From assembly GCA_046262295.1 (NCBI GenBank), contig JBHENC010000011.1, positions 1 through 64,000 on the forward strand: a DNA stretch of 64,000 nucleotides, given 5' to 3'. Under the pieces are notes generated by a model that was given only the letters and a program-made list of their open reading frames with translations, was not told the origin of the DNA and searched no databases. This document shows, one piece after another, positions 37,601-46,148 of the stretch (positions within the stretch are counted from its first letter, which is position 1; every line of letters begins with the position of its first letter). The DNA is from JBHENC01 sp046262295. GTDB taxonomy: Bacteria > Acidobacteriota > Blastocatellia > Pyrinomonadales > Pyrinomonadaceae. A program made the position numbers and the translations under genes.

Positions 37601-37715
37601 GATTTTTGAGAAAATTATGGAAAACGCTGAATTTAAGAACGATGTTAAGGAGTGGCTGACTAAAAAGATATATGATCGTTTCAACAATCCCAATGAGCGC
37701 GATGAGTCTATTTAG
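34689..37715 (+). CDS. hsdR: type I restriction enzyme motor/nuclease subunit HsdR
   Basis: A 1008-residue subunit. The N-terminal nuclease domain contains LDLLLSLNGLPLATIELKNH (Asp...ELK, about 140-156). A superfamily 2 helicase motor follows, with Walker A SAGSGKSNS near 312, DEAH in IIDEAHSSQGG near 416, TATPKPKTIEVFG, and motif VI-like QTISRLNR. It translocates and cuts unmodified DNA. The ATG overlaps the end of the upstream gene by 8 bp. The protein appears complete. A strong hairpin terminator follows at 37895. Confidence 0.95.
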   Translation: MVNSAIHTENTFETAIVEHLTANGWHLGNASDFSRDLAFDKRAVLGFVQTSQPAEWAKMVAYYKAEAESKFVQRLFKELDLRGMLDVVRHGITDSGIKFKLAYFKPDSYLNPETLRLYAANKLYVTRQVFYSKQNKNSLDLLLSLNGLPLATIELKNHFTGQNFLHAVSQYKTDRDPRELLFQFKKRALVHFALDPDEVHLTTKLDGANTKFLPFNKGVLRDKHTCAGNPLNPHGYKTAYFWEEILQADSFLEIIARFVHLQKNSYRVDGKLYTKETMIFPRYHQLDSVRKLSAATRAHGAGKSYLIQHSAGSGKSNSIAWLAYRLSSLYDADSRKIFDSIIVVTDRNVLDQQLQQTIYQFEHKQGVVQRIDVDSKQLAEAITQGASIIITTLQKFPFALNHLADIPDRKYAVIIDEAHSSQGGDASRKMNEALAGKNVSLEDAENIEAFIENEVTDGDDFIRETIRKQGRQPNVSLYAFTATPKPKTIEVFGTRDATGEARPFHLYSMRQAIEEGFILDVLKNYVSYKEYYRFSKQIEEDPELNKRKAAKAIGRFAAFHPYILAQKTEVMIEHFRQVTMKKIGGKAKAMVVTSSRKHALRYYLEFKDYIAAKGYTDIKPLVAFSGTVVDDFYPEGITEAALNGFGEKELPERFDTDEYRILLVAEKYQTGFDQPLLHTMYVDKKLSGVKAVQTISRLNRTSPGKEDTFVLDFANDRETIVASFQPYYEETKMDETTDPNHLYDVKGELDASEIYHQSEVNDFARSFYRPNSISNTREQGKLYSSIAPAVDRFTHLKDEDAKDEFKKSLVSFVRLYSFLSQIMPFQDTELEKLYTFGRFLLPKLPKTDNADQLRLDNEVALEYYRLQKLGEGDLVLEIQGEHSITPTTEAGISRDKDEKAKLSDIITTLNSKFGTDFNEADKLFFDQIEEELFQDEDLKRRALNNPPENFKYAFEDVFINKLIERMDSNQEIFEKIMENAEFKNDVKEWLTKKIYDRFNNPNERDESI

Positions 37716-37894
37716 TTTTATAGGAAGTATAGTTCAGTAGCTACTATACTAACCATCTCCATAAGAGCTTTGTCTAAGAAGTGCGACTTTTCCAAAAGTT
37801 CATGCTTTTGTCCAAGAAGTCAAAGCAACTTTACAGTCAAACTTTCCCGCAAGATCAGGCGAGCCGTCAAGCGATTGTTTCCTTGAGGGAGTAG

Positions 37895-37936
37895 CATAGA
37901 AAAGCCCCGCTCACTTTTGAGCGGGGCTTTTCTATG
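37895..37936. terminator. strong bidirectional hairpin terminator
   Basis: 19-bp perfect arms with core AAAAGCCCCGCTCA and TGAGCGGGGCTTTT around a 4-nt loop; the right arm ends in a T run for rightward transcripts and the left arm does so for leftward ones. It closes the restriction operon and the convergent frame on its right. Confidence 0.85.
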
Positions 37937-37958
37937 TATTGCTAATTGTACTCTGGAA

Positions 37959-38297
37959 TTAAGCCGCAGCCATTCTATACATTGCCTTTTGAGTCTGACG
38001 AATCTCAGCAATAGGTTTCTCTTTTTCTAAGGCCACTGCAATACGCCTTAACATACGAATCGGCGTAAGATGCGGCTGCCTCTTTTTCTCAAAGCGAAAC
38101 ATCCATCTAACCAACCAAGAGTAATCGAGCACAATGTAGTCCATAGCATTGGCAGTTTTAATAACAACGTGTCTGAAAGCTGGTGTCCAGTGCTTACTCT
38201 CTTGGTCTAATGGAGAGGCGGTGTTACCTCCTGATTGAGACAAGAATGTATGGGTAAGCGCACTGCTTAACTCAAGATACTGGTCTGGCCTTCGCAT
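37959..38297 (-). CDS. hypothetical fragment beside the IS relic
   Basis: An open frame of about 112 codons; no family is recognised. Residues MDYIVLDYSWLVRWMFRFEKKRQPHLTP and the basic, helical C-terminus look protein-like, and the hairpin at 37895 lies where its terminator would be. However, the frame continues upstream through the antisense of a transposase, so the true start is uncertain. It may be the surviving 3' part of a gene cut by the insertion sequence. Confidence 0.3.
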   Translation of the reverse strand: MRRPDQYLELSSALTHTFLSQSGGNTASPLDQESKHWTPAFRHVVIKTANAMDYIVLDYSWLVRWMFRFEKKRQPHLTPIRMLRRIAVALEKEKPIAEIRQTQKAMYRMAAA

Positions 38298-38306
38298 CAA
38301 CTGTGC

Positions 38307-39068
38307 ATGGCGACTCTCGAAGAGGTGTGCGGCCTGCCCTTGCGCGCCACCGAAGGGTTGACGCGCTCGGTCGTTCGCCTGCTCGGTAGCGAGTTGAGCG
38401 TCCTCTGTTACAGAACGCTCTGGCGTCGTCGCCGCGCTGTGGAGGTTGAGTTGCCGCGCCGGAAGAACTCCGAGCCGTTGCACATGGTAGTGGATTCCAC
38501 CGGCATCAAAGTCTATGGTGAAAGCCAATGGAAAGTACGCCAGCACGGATGGAGCCGCCGCACGTGGCGCAAACTCCACATCGGCGTAAACCAAGCCACA
38601 CATGAGTTTGTCGCCGTCGTAGTTTCGACCAACTCGTTCAAGACTCGCAACTGTGGCCTGACTTGCTTGAGCAGGTCGAGGGCGAGATCAAACAAGTCTC
38701 TGCCGATGGAGCCTATGATAGCCGTAACTGCTATGGCGCACTGCGAGCCGGAGGAGCACTTGCCGCAATTCCCCCGCAAAAGAGAGCAAGGATTTGGCAG
38801 CACGGCAACACCAAAGCCGAAAGGCATATCCGCGATGAAAACCTGCGTACCATCAGGCGCAAGGGGCGTCGAGAGTGGAAGCGCGAGAGTGGCTATCATC
38901 GCCGCTCTTTGGTCGAGACGGCAGTCTTTCGCGTCAAGATGATCGTTTGGCGAGAGAGTCCGTGCGCGCCGCTTTGAGGGGCAAGCGGCGCAGTTGTCGG
39001 TGCGGTGCGCGGCGCTGAACCGGATGATGCACTTGGGGATGCCGGACAGTTATGCGGTCGCGGTTTAA
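38307..39068 (+). pseudogene. decayed IS5-type DDE transposase
   Basis: The frame opens with PLRATEGLTRSVVRLLG, followed by HMVVDSTGIKVYGESQW (first catalytic Asp), HGWSRRTWRKLHIGV and EFVAVVVSTNSFKT. The frame then shifts near 38645 to one containing VSADGAYDSRNCYGAL (second Asp) and SGYHRRSLVETAVFRVK (Glu). It shifts again near 38965 to RCAALNRMMHLGMPDSYAVAV before a stop. The N-terminal ~60 residues are missing. At least two frameshifts make it inactive. Terminal inverted repeats were not found. Confidence 0.75.
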
Positions 39069-39145
39069 GCTTGGTTTGGCTGGGAAGTGGACTGTGTTCA
39101 TCCCTATTTATGCAACAACACCTCGCTCATTTATTGTTCTCCCTT

Positions 39146-39754
39146 TCATTTAACTCGTATTTCACGTGGATCATATATTTCGAGGTCAATGGGTTTAAAG
39201 CTATGGTTGTTAGATTTCTCCGCCGAGCACGCCGTAACACCCACAATCAAATCCATCTCCGCCCGTAACAAAATGTAATCCCCCGCGCGCGAGGGCGGCG
39301 GATCAATGCGTAGCTCACCGGACGCAAGCACGACGACGTTCATGAAGATATTGAAGGTCGTCGGAATCATATCGGGTGCGATGCCGAAAGCCGCAAGGTT
39401 CTTCGTCAGATTCTCGAAGCAGCTCGGATGATAGCCTTGATAAGCGTAAAGCAGTTTGAATGTTTCGGGGCTGCACGGCGTAAGTAGAAAGTCGTGCCGC
39501 CCGACGGTGTCTTCGACGATTGAAAACATTGGTCGGCTGCGGTTCGAGTAAAGCAGATGGCCGGTCGTTAAGTAGATCGTATTGGCGTAATCAATTGTTC
39601 GCCCGGAAGAGAGCCACTCAAATTTATCTGCCTGCGCAAACGATGTTAAGTCGGAAACTTGCTCGCCCTGCGGATCAATGATTTTCAGAAGTTGCCCGCG
39701 CCCGAGTAGAAAGCCGACGCCGGTCTGCGGTTCGAGATGATAGCGGGCGTTCAT
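39146..39754 (-). CDS. DUF1989 urea carboxylase-associated family protein
   Basis: A 202-residue protein of the urea carboxylase-associated (DUF1989) family: GRGQLLKIIDPQGEQVSDLTSF, MFSIVEDTVGRHDFLLTPCS, HPSCFENLTKNLAAFGI, PTTFNIFMNV and PPPSRAGDYILLRAEMDLIVG are the conserved blocks. Known members include the subunits of carboxyguanidine deiminase. It lies 97 bp downstream of a YqcI/YcgG-family gene on the same strand, which points to guanidino- or amine-nitrogen chemistry. No urea carboxylase gene is in the window, so the substrate is unknown. Confidence 0.85.
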   Translation of the reverse strand: MNARYHLEPQTGVGFLLGRGQLLKIIDPQGEQVSDLTSFAQADKFEWLSSGRTIDYANTIYLTTGHLLYSNRSRPMFSIVEDTVGRHDFLLTPCSPETFKLLYAYQGYHPSCFENLTKNLAAFGIAPDMIPTTFNIFMNVVVLASGELRIDPPPSRAGDYILLRAEMDLIVGVTACSAEKSNNHSFKPIDLEIYDPREIRVK

Positions 39755-39851
39755 ACGGCTGCGGTGTGCCTCTGATGCGTTGAATCAATCTAATGGCAAG
39801 CTAAAGCAAACGGCGGATTTGAGGTTTGAAGCAAGCGTGCTCAAACGTCCG

Positions 39852-40682
39852 CTAATCCGCAGAGTCCAGCGTGTTGCCCGATCCGGCATGAAATGGGCAG
39901 CGCCAATTTTCTTCGACGGCGCGACCGGAATATTGGCGCGCTTCGCTCTGCTCACCGAAATTATTCAGGTTAGGATTTAGCGAGCCTTGCAATTTGTAGT
40001 CGCGCGCGCGAATTGTTTCACGCATCCGCTCGAACTTATTTTCCGCGCGCAGTTGCTTGAACTGCATATGGGCGTTGAAGACGAGGGTCGCCCATGCAAA
40101 ACGCCGCGCGAAACGCGAACTCGCAGGGTGTAATCCGACGACGAAGAACGCCGTTTCCGCAAAGCTGAAAGAAAAGCCGGAGTCTTCCGGGTCGCTGCTT
40201 ACAGTCGAATCCCATGCGTGATGCTGTCTGTCCAGATCATGTAAACTTTGTAGCTGCGACCACAACAATTTTTCCCATTCGTGCTCGTTCTGCACGACGG
40301 GCGCGGCAAAGCTGGCGATGAACGTCGCGTATTCCGTTTCAAAAGCCGGGCGTTCCTGCGCATACTCCCACAGGTCATAAGCTAATCCGGCGGTTGTCGC
40401 AGGCGTGTTCATCTCAGCGTAAAAGCCGAAACGATAGGTGTCATTGTTTATTGCTGCCCGACCACCGACGCACGGAAAGTCCGGGTTCAGTATGTGCGCG
40501 CGAAAGCTATTGTGGACGAACTCTGCCAGAGCTATGGGACGTCGCTCCGGTTCGAGAAGATGAACGAGTTTGCCGTCGCGCCATCCGGCATAAGAGCTGT
40601 GCGTGCGGGAAGACACTACGAAGCTGAACGGATTTGTTTTGACTATCGCCCCAACTGCTCCCGATATACCTGCTTGTTCCAT
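39852..40682 (-). CDS. YqcI/YcgG-family (putative heme N-oxygenase-like) protein
   Basis: A 276-residue protein with the family pattern NPDFPCVGGRAAINNDTYRFGFY, YATFIASFAAPV, SDPEDSGFSFSFAETAFFVVGLHPASSRFARRF, TLVFNAHMQF, then GSLNPNLNNFGEQSEARQYSGR and NWRCPFH. Characterised relatives (DcsA of cycloserine synthesis and the guanitoxin enzyme GntA) are heme-dependent N-hydroxylases of guanidino compounds. The first ~45 residues may not be native, so the start is uncertain. With the DUF1989 gene it forms a two-gene unit. A guanidine or arginine-type substrate is inference. Confidence 0.8.
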   Translation of the reverse strand: MEQAGISGAVGAIVKTNPFSFVVSSRTHSSYAGWRDGKLVHLLEPERRPIALAEFVHNSFRAHILNPDFPCVGGRAAINNDTYRFGFYAEMNTPATTAGLAYDLWEYAQERPAFETEYATFIASFAAPVVQNEHEWEKLLWSQLQSLHDLDRQHHAWDSTVSSDPEDSGFSFSFAETAFFVVGLHPASSRFARRFAWATLVFNAHMQFKQLRAENKFERMRETIRARDYKLQGSLNPNLNNFGEQSEARQYSGRAVEENWRCPFHAGSGNTLDSAD

Positions 40683-41082
40683 TGAAAGCTCACACGACGC
40701 TCGTGATTAGTCAAAGCGCAATCAAAGCGCAAAGCGACAACCTGCCGGTGCGGGACACGGTGTGTTACAAATCATCTCTGTATCAATTAATATAGATTTT
40801 ATTGGATGTTAGAATACTGTAAAGCAAGGGTTTCCACTGTCCAATAGCGTACACAAATGCCGCCATAGCCCAGCACAATCTGTGCTTGCCATTAGCTGGA
40901 ATGCGCTGGCTGATAAATTGTTGAGGTTTAATGAGCGGGCTATGGATGGTGCGTCGCTCAATATGATTGAAGTATTTCAAGCTTTAGTAGGGTACGCAGA
41001 CGTACAGTCATAGCCATCGAATCATGTGAGTATTGAAAGTTTCCCAACGCACAGGCAGAATGTTAAGGTGTTAAAGTCCTGC

Positions 41083-42135
41083 ATGACGCTCAACACGAAA
41101 ACAGATGAGTCTACAAAAACGGATCGCGTCTCGATGCGCTGCACGTACTTATTGACAATTCGCCGCGTGCGTTTCGACGAGCGTGAGGCAAACGATTTCA
41201 GAAACTATTTTCGAGTGCTCGACGCCGCCCGTTGCGAGGTGCTTGTCATTGACGGTTCGCCGCCGGATGTCTTCGCCGCGCATAAAGAAACATGGAGTGA
41301 CATATGCCGTCACGCCCCTGTCGACCCACAATATAAATACCTCAACGGCAAGGTCAACGGCATACATACGGGTGTCGCACTCGCCACACACGAGCACATT
41401 ATCCTCGCCGACGATGACATACGCTATACGACCAACAACATCCAACGGATGACAGAATTGCTCGCCGTTGACGAGATGGTGCGCCCGCAAAACTATTTGC
41501 GACCGCTGCCCTTTTGGGCACGAACGGAAGCGGCGCGGATGCTCATCAATCGCGCGTGGATTGCGGAGGGAGATTATCCCGGCACGCTCGGCGTGCGACG
41601 CAGCGCGATGCAACGCGTCGGGCATTACGACGGCGATGTGCTTTTTGATAACGAAGAGATCGTGCGCCACTTTCGCGCGCATCAGGCGCGCATCTGTTAC
41701 GCGCGTGACTTCTTTATTTTGAAGCATCCGCCAACTCTTAGGAAATGGATCGAGCAGCGGCCAAGACAGGCATACGAAGATTTTGTGATGCGCGCCAAGA
41801 CCGCTTTTTTCGCCTTGCTGCCGCTCGCGCTCGCGCTTGTGTGGATCGTCGCCGGATGGCGTTGGTCGCTTGCTTTCGCGGCGACGGTAGCGTGCGGTGC
41901 GATGCTCGTCGCGCTTCGCGGTTTGAGCGACGGGGCAGAGCGCGTTTTTCCGGCATGGCTCTGTTTGTATGCGCCGTTGTGGATTGCCGAGCGTGTTGTA
42001 AGCACATACTGGGCGTTCTACTGGCGCGCCGCCTACGGTGGTTATCCATTTGGCGATAAATTGGTCGCCAAGGGAACAGGCCGCGCGTGGCGTGTCGGTG
42101 GGCGTGCCGTCCCGAATATTCCATCAAAACAGTAA
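41083..42135 (+). CDS. family 2-like glycosyltransferase with membrane C-terminus
   Basis: About 350 residues. The N-terminal GT-A fold contains CEVLVIDGSPPDVF, NGKVNGIHTGVALA, and the metal-binding ADDDIRY. A middle block (ENEE-like VLFDNEEIVRHFRA, FFILKHPP) is acceptor-side. Two to three hydrophobic helices follow (FFALLPLALALVWIVAGW, LAFAATVACGAMLVAL, FPAWLCLYAPLWIAERVV). It would transfer a sugar at the inner membrane, acceptor unknown. The start is uncertain; a GTG at 41026 is also possible. The PLP decarboxylase gene begins 5 bp after its stop, so the two are probably co-transcribed. Confidence 0.8.
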   Translation: MTLNTKTDESTKTDRVSMRCTYLLTIRRVRFDEREANDFRNYFRVLDAARCEVLVIDGSPPDVFAAHKETWSDICRHAPVDPQYKYLNGKVNGIHTGVALATHEHIILADDDIRYTTNNIQRMTELLAVDEMVRPQNYLRPLPFWARTEAARMLINRAWIAEGDYPGTLGVRRSAMQRVGHYDGDVLFDNEEIVRHFRAHQARICYARDFFILKHPPTLRKWIEQRPRQAYEDFVMRAKTAFFALLPLALALVWIVAGWRWSLAFAATVACGAMLVALRGLSDGAERVFPAWLCLYAPLWIAERVVSTYWAFYWRAAYGGYPFGDKLVAKGTGRAWRVGGRAVPNIPSKQ

Positions 42136-42140
42136 CCCAC

Positions 42141-43664
42141 GTGATTCAACACGCTTCCGCACCAGACCTAGGCGATTTGCCCGACGAAGAGTTCCGCCGC
42201 CTTTTGCATGAGATTGCGGGTTGGGTCGCCGACTACCGCGCCGGTATAGAGACGCGCCGCGTCGTCCCGGAGCATCATCCGGGTGCAATCATCAACGAGT
42301 TACCCGCCGCCCCGCCTGAAGGCGGCCAACCGTTAGACGAAATCCTGCGCGACTTTGACCGCGTCATCATGCCCGGCATCGTTCACTGGGGACATCCGGC
42401 ATTCCTCGGCTACTTCTCAACCACAACTACCGCACCCGGCATACTCGGCGAGATACTCACCGCCGCCCTCAATGTTTCGGCGATGACGTGGCAGACTTCG
42501 CCCGCCGCCACCGAACTCGAAACCGTCGTCCTTGACTGGATGCGGCAAATGCTCGGTCTCCCCACAGAGTTTCAGGGCGTTGTGTATGACACCGCATCCG
42601 TCGCTCTGCTTCACGCGCTCGCCGCCGCGCGCGAAGAACTCGGATTCGACGTGCGGCGCGAAGGATTGGCCGGACGCGCAGATGTGCCTGTGCTCACTCT
42701 CTATGCTTCGGATCAAGCGCATAGCTCGCTTGAGAAAGCGGCGATTACGCTCGGCATCGGCGAAGCGAACGTGCGTCGTATCACATCGGACAACGAATAC
42801 AGAATGGACGTTCACGCGCTGGGTCGGGCCATCGAAGACGACTTGCGCGCCGCTCGCCGTCCGCTCGCCGTCATCGCCACCGTCGGCACAACTTCGGCGA
42901 CGAGCGTTGACCCGGTCGCTGAAATCGCTGATGTCTGCCGTGAACATCAAGTCTGGCTGCACGTTGATGCCGCTTACGGCGGCGCGATGGCGCTCCTAGA
43001 AGAAGGCCGCCATGTTATGCACGGGGTTGAACGCGCGGACTCGGTTATCTTCAATCCGCATAAATGGTTGTTTGTGCCGCTCGACTTCAGTGCGCTTTAT
43101 GTGCGCCGCCCCGAATCGCTGCGAAGCGTGTTCTCGCTTGTGCCCGAATACTTACGCGGCGACGCCGAGCGCGCGGACGAAACGGTGCATAACTATATGG
43201 ACTACGGCATTCAACTCGGCAGACGCTTCCGCGCGCTGAAAGCATGGTTCGTGATCCGCGCATTCGGGCGCGAAGGACTTGCCGCGCGCATACGCGAAGC
43301 CTGCCGCCTCGCGCGCCTCGTCGCCGAGTGGGTCAACGCGGACGAACGCTTTGAGCTGCTCGCGCCGGTCTTGATGGGTGTCGTCTGCTTCCGCGCTTGT
43401 GTGCTAGGCGGTGAGGTGGAAGAGGATTTTACAGATGCCGTGCTGGATGAGTTAAATGAACAATTGCTTGCAAACATTAATGACACCGGCGCGGTTTACC
43501 TGACGCACACGCGGCTACATGGCCGACTCGCACTGCGCATCGCCGTCGGCAATGTTCTAACGACTGAAAGACATCTTGCTCAAGCTTGGGAAGTAGTCTG
43601 TAATCAGTTAGCGATGCTGGCCGTAGAAAACAAAAGGGACAAACGATTGGAAAGGCGCATCTAA
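42141..43664 (+). CDS. PLP-dependent group II amino-acid decarboxylase
   Basis: A 507-residue fold-type I enzyme of the aromatic-L-amino-acid/glutamate decarboxylase group. Evidence: HWGHPAFLGYFSTTTT at the substrate region, DWMRQMLGLP, TVGTTSATSVDPV, WLHVDAAYGG (PLP-ring Asp) and the PLP lysine in FNPHKWLFVPLD at about residue 308. It converts an L-amino acid to the amine and CO2; the exact substrate is not predictable. GTG 42141 is preferred; an upstream GTG would overlap the glycosyltransferase. No strong ribosome site suggests translational coupling to that gene. Confidence 0.9.
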   Translation: MIQHASAPDLGDLPDEEFRRLLHEIAGWVADYRAGIETRRVVPEHHPGAIINELPAAPPEGGQPLDEILRDFDRVIMPGIVHWGHPAFLGYFSTTTTAPGILGEILTAALNVSAMTWQTSPAATELETVVLDWMRQMLGLPTEFQGVVYDTASVALLHALAAAREELGFDVRREGLAGRADVPVLTLYASDQAHSSLEKAAITLGIGEANVRRITSDNEYRMDVHALGRAIEDDLRAARRPLAVIATVGTTSATSVDPVAEIADVCREHQVWLHVDAAYGGAMALLEEGRHVMHGVERADSVIFNPHKWLFVPLDFSALYVRRPESLRSVFSLVPEYLRGDAERADETVHNYMDYGIQLGRRFRALKAWFVIRAFGREGLAARIREACRLARLVAEWVNADERFELLAPVLMGVVCFRACVLGGEVEEDFTDAVLDELNEQLLANINDTGAVYLTHTRLHGRLALRIAVGNVLTTERHLAQAWEVVCNQLAMLAVENKRDKRLERRI

Positions 43665-43808
43665 TTTTGCTAATTGTGAAGGTATTCAATTGTAATAAAA
43701 TGTGCGGGGTAAGTTCCCGAAGCTAACTGTCATTTGCGGTAACTTTTAATTGTCTCTTTACAATCACACCTTTGGCGACCACAAAACAGGCGTTCCGATA
43801 AATACGGA

Positions 43809-44333
43809 TCAGCCAAGAGCAGTCAACACTTCATCTTCTACTTCACCGCTCTTTTCATCTGAAGGCTCAGTTTCGCCAAGTCGTTCCATCAGCCACCGGC
43901 GAAAAATGTCTGCTTCTGTTTGCTTGCCCGTCCAACGCGCTCGATCAAACATTGTCAGCGCCATCGTCAAAGCATGATGTTGTCCGGCGCGATCACCGGC
44001 CAACTCGAACTGACGGTATAAATGCTCAATCAAATTCACGCTATCTTGCGCCGCTTCCTCATCCTTGAACCCGAGCTTATTTGCGAAGAACCTTGAATAG
44101 ACATTCATCGGGTGCTGCGTTGAGGTGTAGAGATCAAAGTAGCCGGGCTTCATGCCCGCTTCCTGCAACACCGATCCGACGTAGCTTGGCCGTGAACTTG
44201 TAATCATGGCAAGGTCTTCGATCTCTGTCATGCCCGATAGATAAAGCGAGAGTATTTGATCTTTCTTATTGATTTTTCGTACTCGCCGATCTTCATCGGC
44301 AGTCTGCTTTCTTTGGTCTGAATTCGAAACCAT
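43809..44333 (-). CDS. hypothetical protein with N-terminal helix-turn-helix-like region
   Basis: A 174-residue protein of unknown function. Residues about 20-65 (INKKDQILSLYLSGMTEIEDLAMITSSRPSYVGSVLQEAGM) look like a resolvase/sigma-type helix-turn-helix. The rest is helical (QDSVNLIEHLYRQFELAGDRAGQHHALTMALTMFDRARW) with an acidic C-terminus. ATG 44333 is preceded by AAGGGAG. It is the last gene of a possible leftward unit with the next frame upstream, 10 bp away. A DNA-binding regulator is possible; I have no family match. Confidence 0.6.
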   Translation of the reverse strand: MVSNSDQRKQTADEDRRVRKINKKDQILSLYLSGMTEIEDLAMITSSRPSYVGSVLQEAGMKPGYFDLYTSTQHPMNVYSRFFANKLGFKDEEAAQDSVNLIEHLYRQFELAGDRAGQHHALTMALTMFDRARWTGKQTEADIFRRWLMERLGETEPSDEKSGEVEDEVLTALG

Positions 44334-44345
44334 CACTCGCTCCCT

Positions 44346-44648
44346 TCACAAGCTGATTTTTTGAAGTTCTAGTTTATCCGGCTTAGCTCGGCTTAAGACA
44401 AATCTTTCCTGCTCCGGCACTGTCAGGCGATCCAAACAGCAAAGCTTAAACTGTATTTCAATACTGCCGTAAGAGGAGACGACAGTGGCACTAAACGTAT
44501 GTTTCTCCCGACCATTCGCCATATCATATAAAGGAGTAAAACCGCGCACGGCAATCCCGGACTGCTTCAACAGGCAGCACTTTGTTAAAGAAGTTGCACC
44601 CGACGATATTGGGTCATTTGAAGAGTAATTTCTCTTCGCGGACGGCAC
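44346..44648 (-). CDS. small hypothetical protein
   Basis: A frame of 100 codons ending 10 bp before the next gene on the same strand. The C-terminal ~58 residues (starting MANGREKHTFSATVVSSYGSIE) have beta-strand character and look more protein-like than the N-terminal part, so a shorter start near 44522 is possible. No family or clear ribosome site is recognised. Support comes mainly from its tight spacing to the downstream gene. Confidence 0.35.
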   Translation of the reverse strand: MPSAKRNYSSNDPISSGATSLTKCCLLKQSGIAVRGFTPLYDMANGREKHTFSATVVSSYGSIEIQFKLCCLDRLTVPEQERFVLSRAKPDKLELQKISL

Positions 44649-44782
44649 AGTAGCGGCATACCCTACCTATCGCATCGGGTTCCAGAAGGCCGAAGGGAAT
44701 CACACAAGAGGATGGCTCATCGCTCATCTACAAATCCGGCAACGATCAATTTTGGGTAGGACAAGTCGCACGACTACTCAAA

Positions 44783-45058
44783 TTAAAGCGGCGACACTTG
44801 TTTTATATTTGAGAAGGTAACATTAGCCCTGCCCGCACTAATTGATAGCGTTCGAGTGGGCAATGCCGCGACCGGGTCAAGCGCCATTTCTTCGTAGAGC
44901 CCGACGGCTTTGCTGGAAGCAAATTCTATATACCAGAAAGCGCAGGGCTGCCAGCCAACACTTGTTTTCCTGTCACATATTTCGGAGTCTATGACGACAC
45001 CCATTTCTCCGGCGCGGACTCCATTTCGAATTCGCACTTGTTGACCTAACTCGATCAT
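44783..45058 (-). CDS. small hypothetical protein
   Basis: A 91-residue protein, family unknown. The N-terminal part (IELGQQVRIRNGVRAGEMGVVIDSEI) resembles a small beta-barrel of the KOW/SH3 type seen in many short hypothetical proteins. A perfect GGGAGGAA precedes the ATG. It lies 17 bp downstream of another small gene on the same strand, so the pair is probably one transcript. Confidence 0.55.
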   Translation of the reverse strand: MIELGQQVRIRNGVRAGEMGVVIDSEICDRKTSVGWQPCAFWYIEFASSKAVGLYEEMALDPVAALPTRTLSISAGRANVTFSNIKQVSPL

Positions 45059-45075
45059 TATTTCCTCCCTGGTGG

Positions 45076-45336
45076 TTATGCCACATGGCTGCTTTGCGCG
45101 GTGTATTCGATTGTTTTGCCGGTATCATGTAAATCTTCGATACGCCAGCGCGTGACCACACCCCGGCTCAAGATTCTTCCATTAACTTGCAAACGGTATT
45201 CGGGAAGCCCTAAGCGTTGCCATGCTTCTCGTGTGTAGAGCAGGTAGCCGGCGCCATCGCCCGACGCGCATACGATGAACTCTCTTTTATCGGAAAGCCG
45301 ATAGATACCACGCTCGCGTAGTTCAACTGTTGGCAT
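45076..45336 (-). CDS. small hypothetical protein
   Basis: An 86-residue protein, unknown family. PTVELRERGIYRLSDKREFIVCASG and YLLYTREAWQRLGLPEYRLQVNGRILSRG suggest a compact mixed alpha/beta fold. ATG 45336 (after a TTG) is preceded by GGGAGGAT at good spacing. It heads a two-gene unit with the gene immediately downstream. Confidence 0.55.
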   Translation of the reverse strand: MPTVELRERGIYRLSDKREFIVCASGDGAGYLLYTREAWQRLGLPEYRLQVNGRILSRGVVTRWRIEDLHDTGKTIEYTAQSSHVA

Positions 45337-45446
45337 CAAAGTATCCTCCCTAATCTAAAAGAGAAAAACAGCAGTTTTAAGATCATAGGGCATCACTTAT
45401 AAGGCTTACAGCAATGAAGTGAGACGATTCGACAGAGTGCTATAAC

Positions 45447-45523
45447 AGCGGCAATCGTCGTTGGAATCCCCCCTTGCTCGTCAGTGCTTCCCCGAAAGGC
45501 CATTTCGCACGACGATTGCCGCT
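45447..45523. repeat. 15-bp inverted repeat with 47-nt loop
   Basis: AGCGGCAATCGTCGT (45447-45461) and ACGACGATTGCCGCT (45509-45523) are perfect complements. The structure is folded DNA/RNA-like and sits beside a decayed regulator gene. It could be a terminus of a lost element or an RNA hairpin. I could not match it to an attC site. Confidence 0.5.
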
Positions 45524-45559
45524 GCCCTATCCTGTTTTTTCTCTTAGTGACATGAATTT

Positions 45560-45900
45560 ATCAAATAAGGTAGGCGGCAGTCTGTACACAAGCGTACTGG
45601 CTGCTAACCGGGAGGCTGATATGGTGCTATTTTCATGTGAACGTAGTGCTTTAGATAAAACATATCGGCGCGCGCAATAGTCCGCATACCATCGAAGATG
45701 GCTTTGCTCGTTGGCTATTGATGAGCCGCAACAATGTTTTGCTTGACGAACTGTCGCTGGCGCATGACTTTCTGAGTATGATATTAGGCATTAGCCGCGC
45801 TAGTACGGCAGGCTGATGAATGCATTCGCCATCGGCACTGTGATATCACAATCGTTGTTGGGCTTAAGAAGATGTTTTGAAGATGATGGTTGTCGTGCAT
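45560..45900 (+). pseudogene. decayed Crp/Fnr-family regulator (C-terminal half)
   Basis: Reading across frames, the region encodes ACERSALDKTYRRAQ-like sequence, then SPHTIEDGFARWLLMSRNN, LLDELSLAHDFLSMILGISRAST, and later HRHCDITIVVGLKK. These match the end of the Crp/Fnr dimer helix and the winged helix (HTIEERLARWLLM, LTQEFLAMMLGVRR, RGRITILDRxGLE). Stops and frame changes separate the pieces and the cyclic-nucleotide-type N-terminal domain is not recognisable. Boundaries are approximate. It is a relic regulator within the island. Confidence 0.55.
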
Positions 45901-46148
45901 GGGAGCTAAATGCTGCTGGTAAAGACCTCGCTTAATGTGAGTAGTATTGACGGGATTGGCTTGCTTGCTACCGAGTTCTTACGCAAAGGCACCATCCTCT
46001 GGAGATTCCATCCGCATATTGATATCCGTCTTACAGAAGAGCAATCAGTCAGTTGTAAACCTTCTCGAGATTAAACGCATAAATACACTTACAGGAAAAG
46101 CACACCGGTTTATATGTTCTCTGCGGAGCAGCACGCGCGATTCTTTAA

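Noticed and set aside
38307..38942. Intact 211-residue transposase
   Set aside because: The DDE residues are spread over three frames and the N-terminus is absent.
45447..45523. Integron attC site
   Set aside because: The arms are suggestive, but the required core-site consensus is not present and there is no integron integrase.
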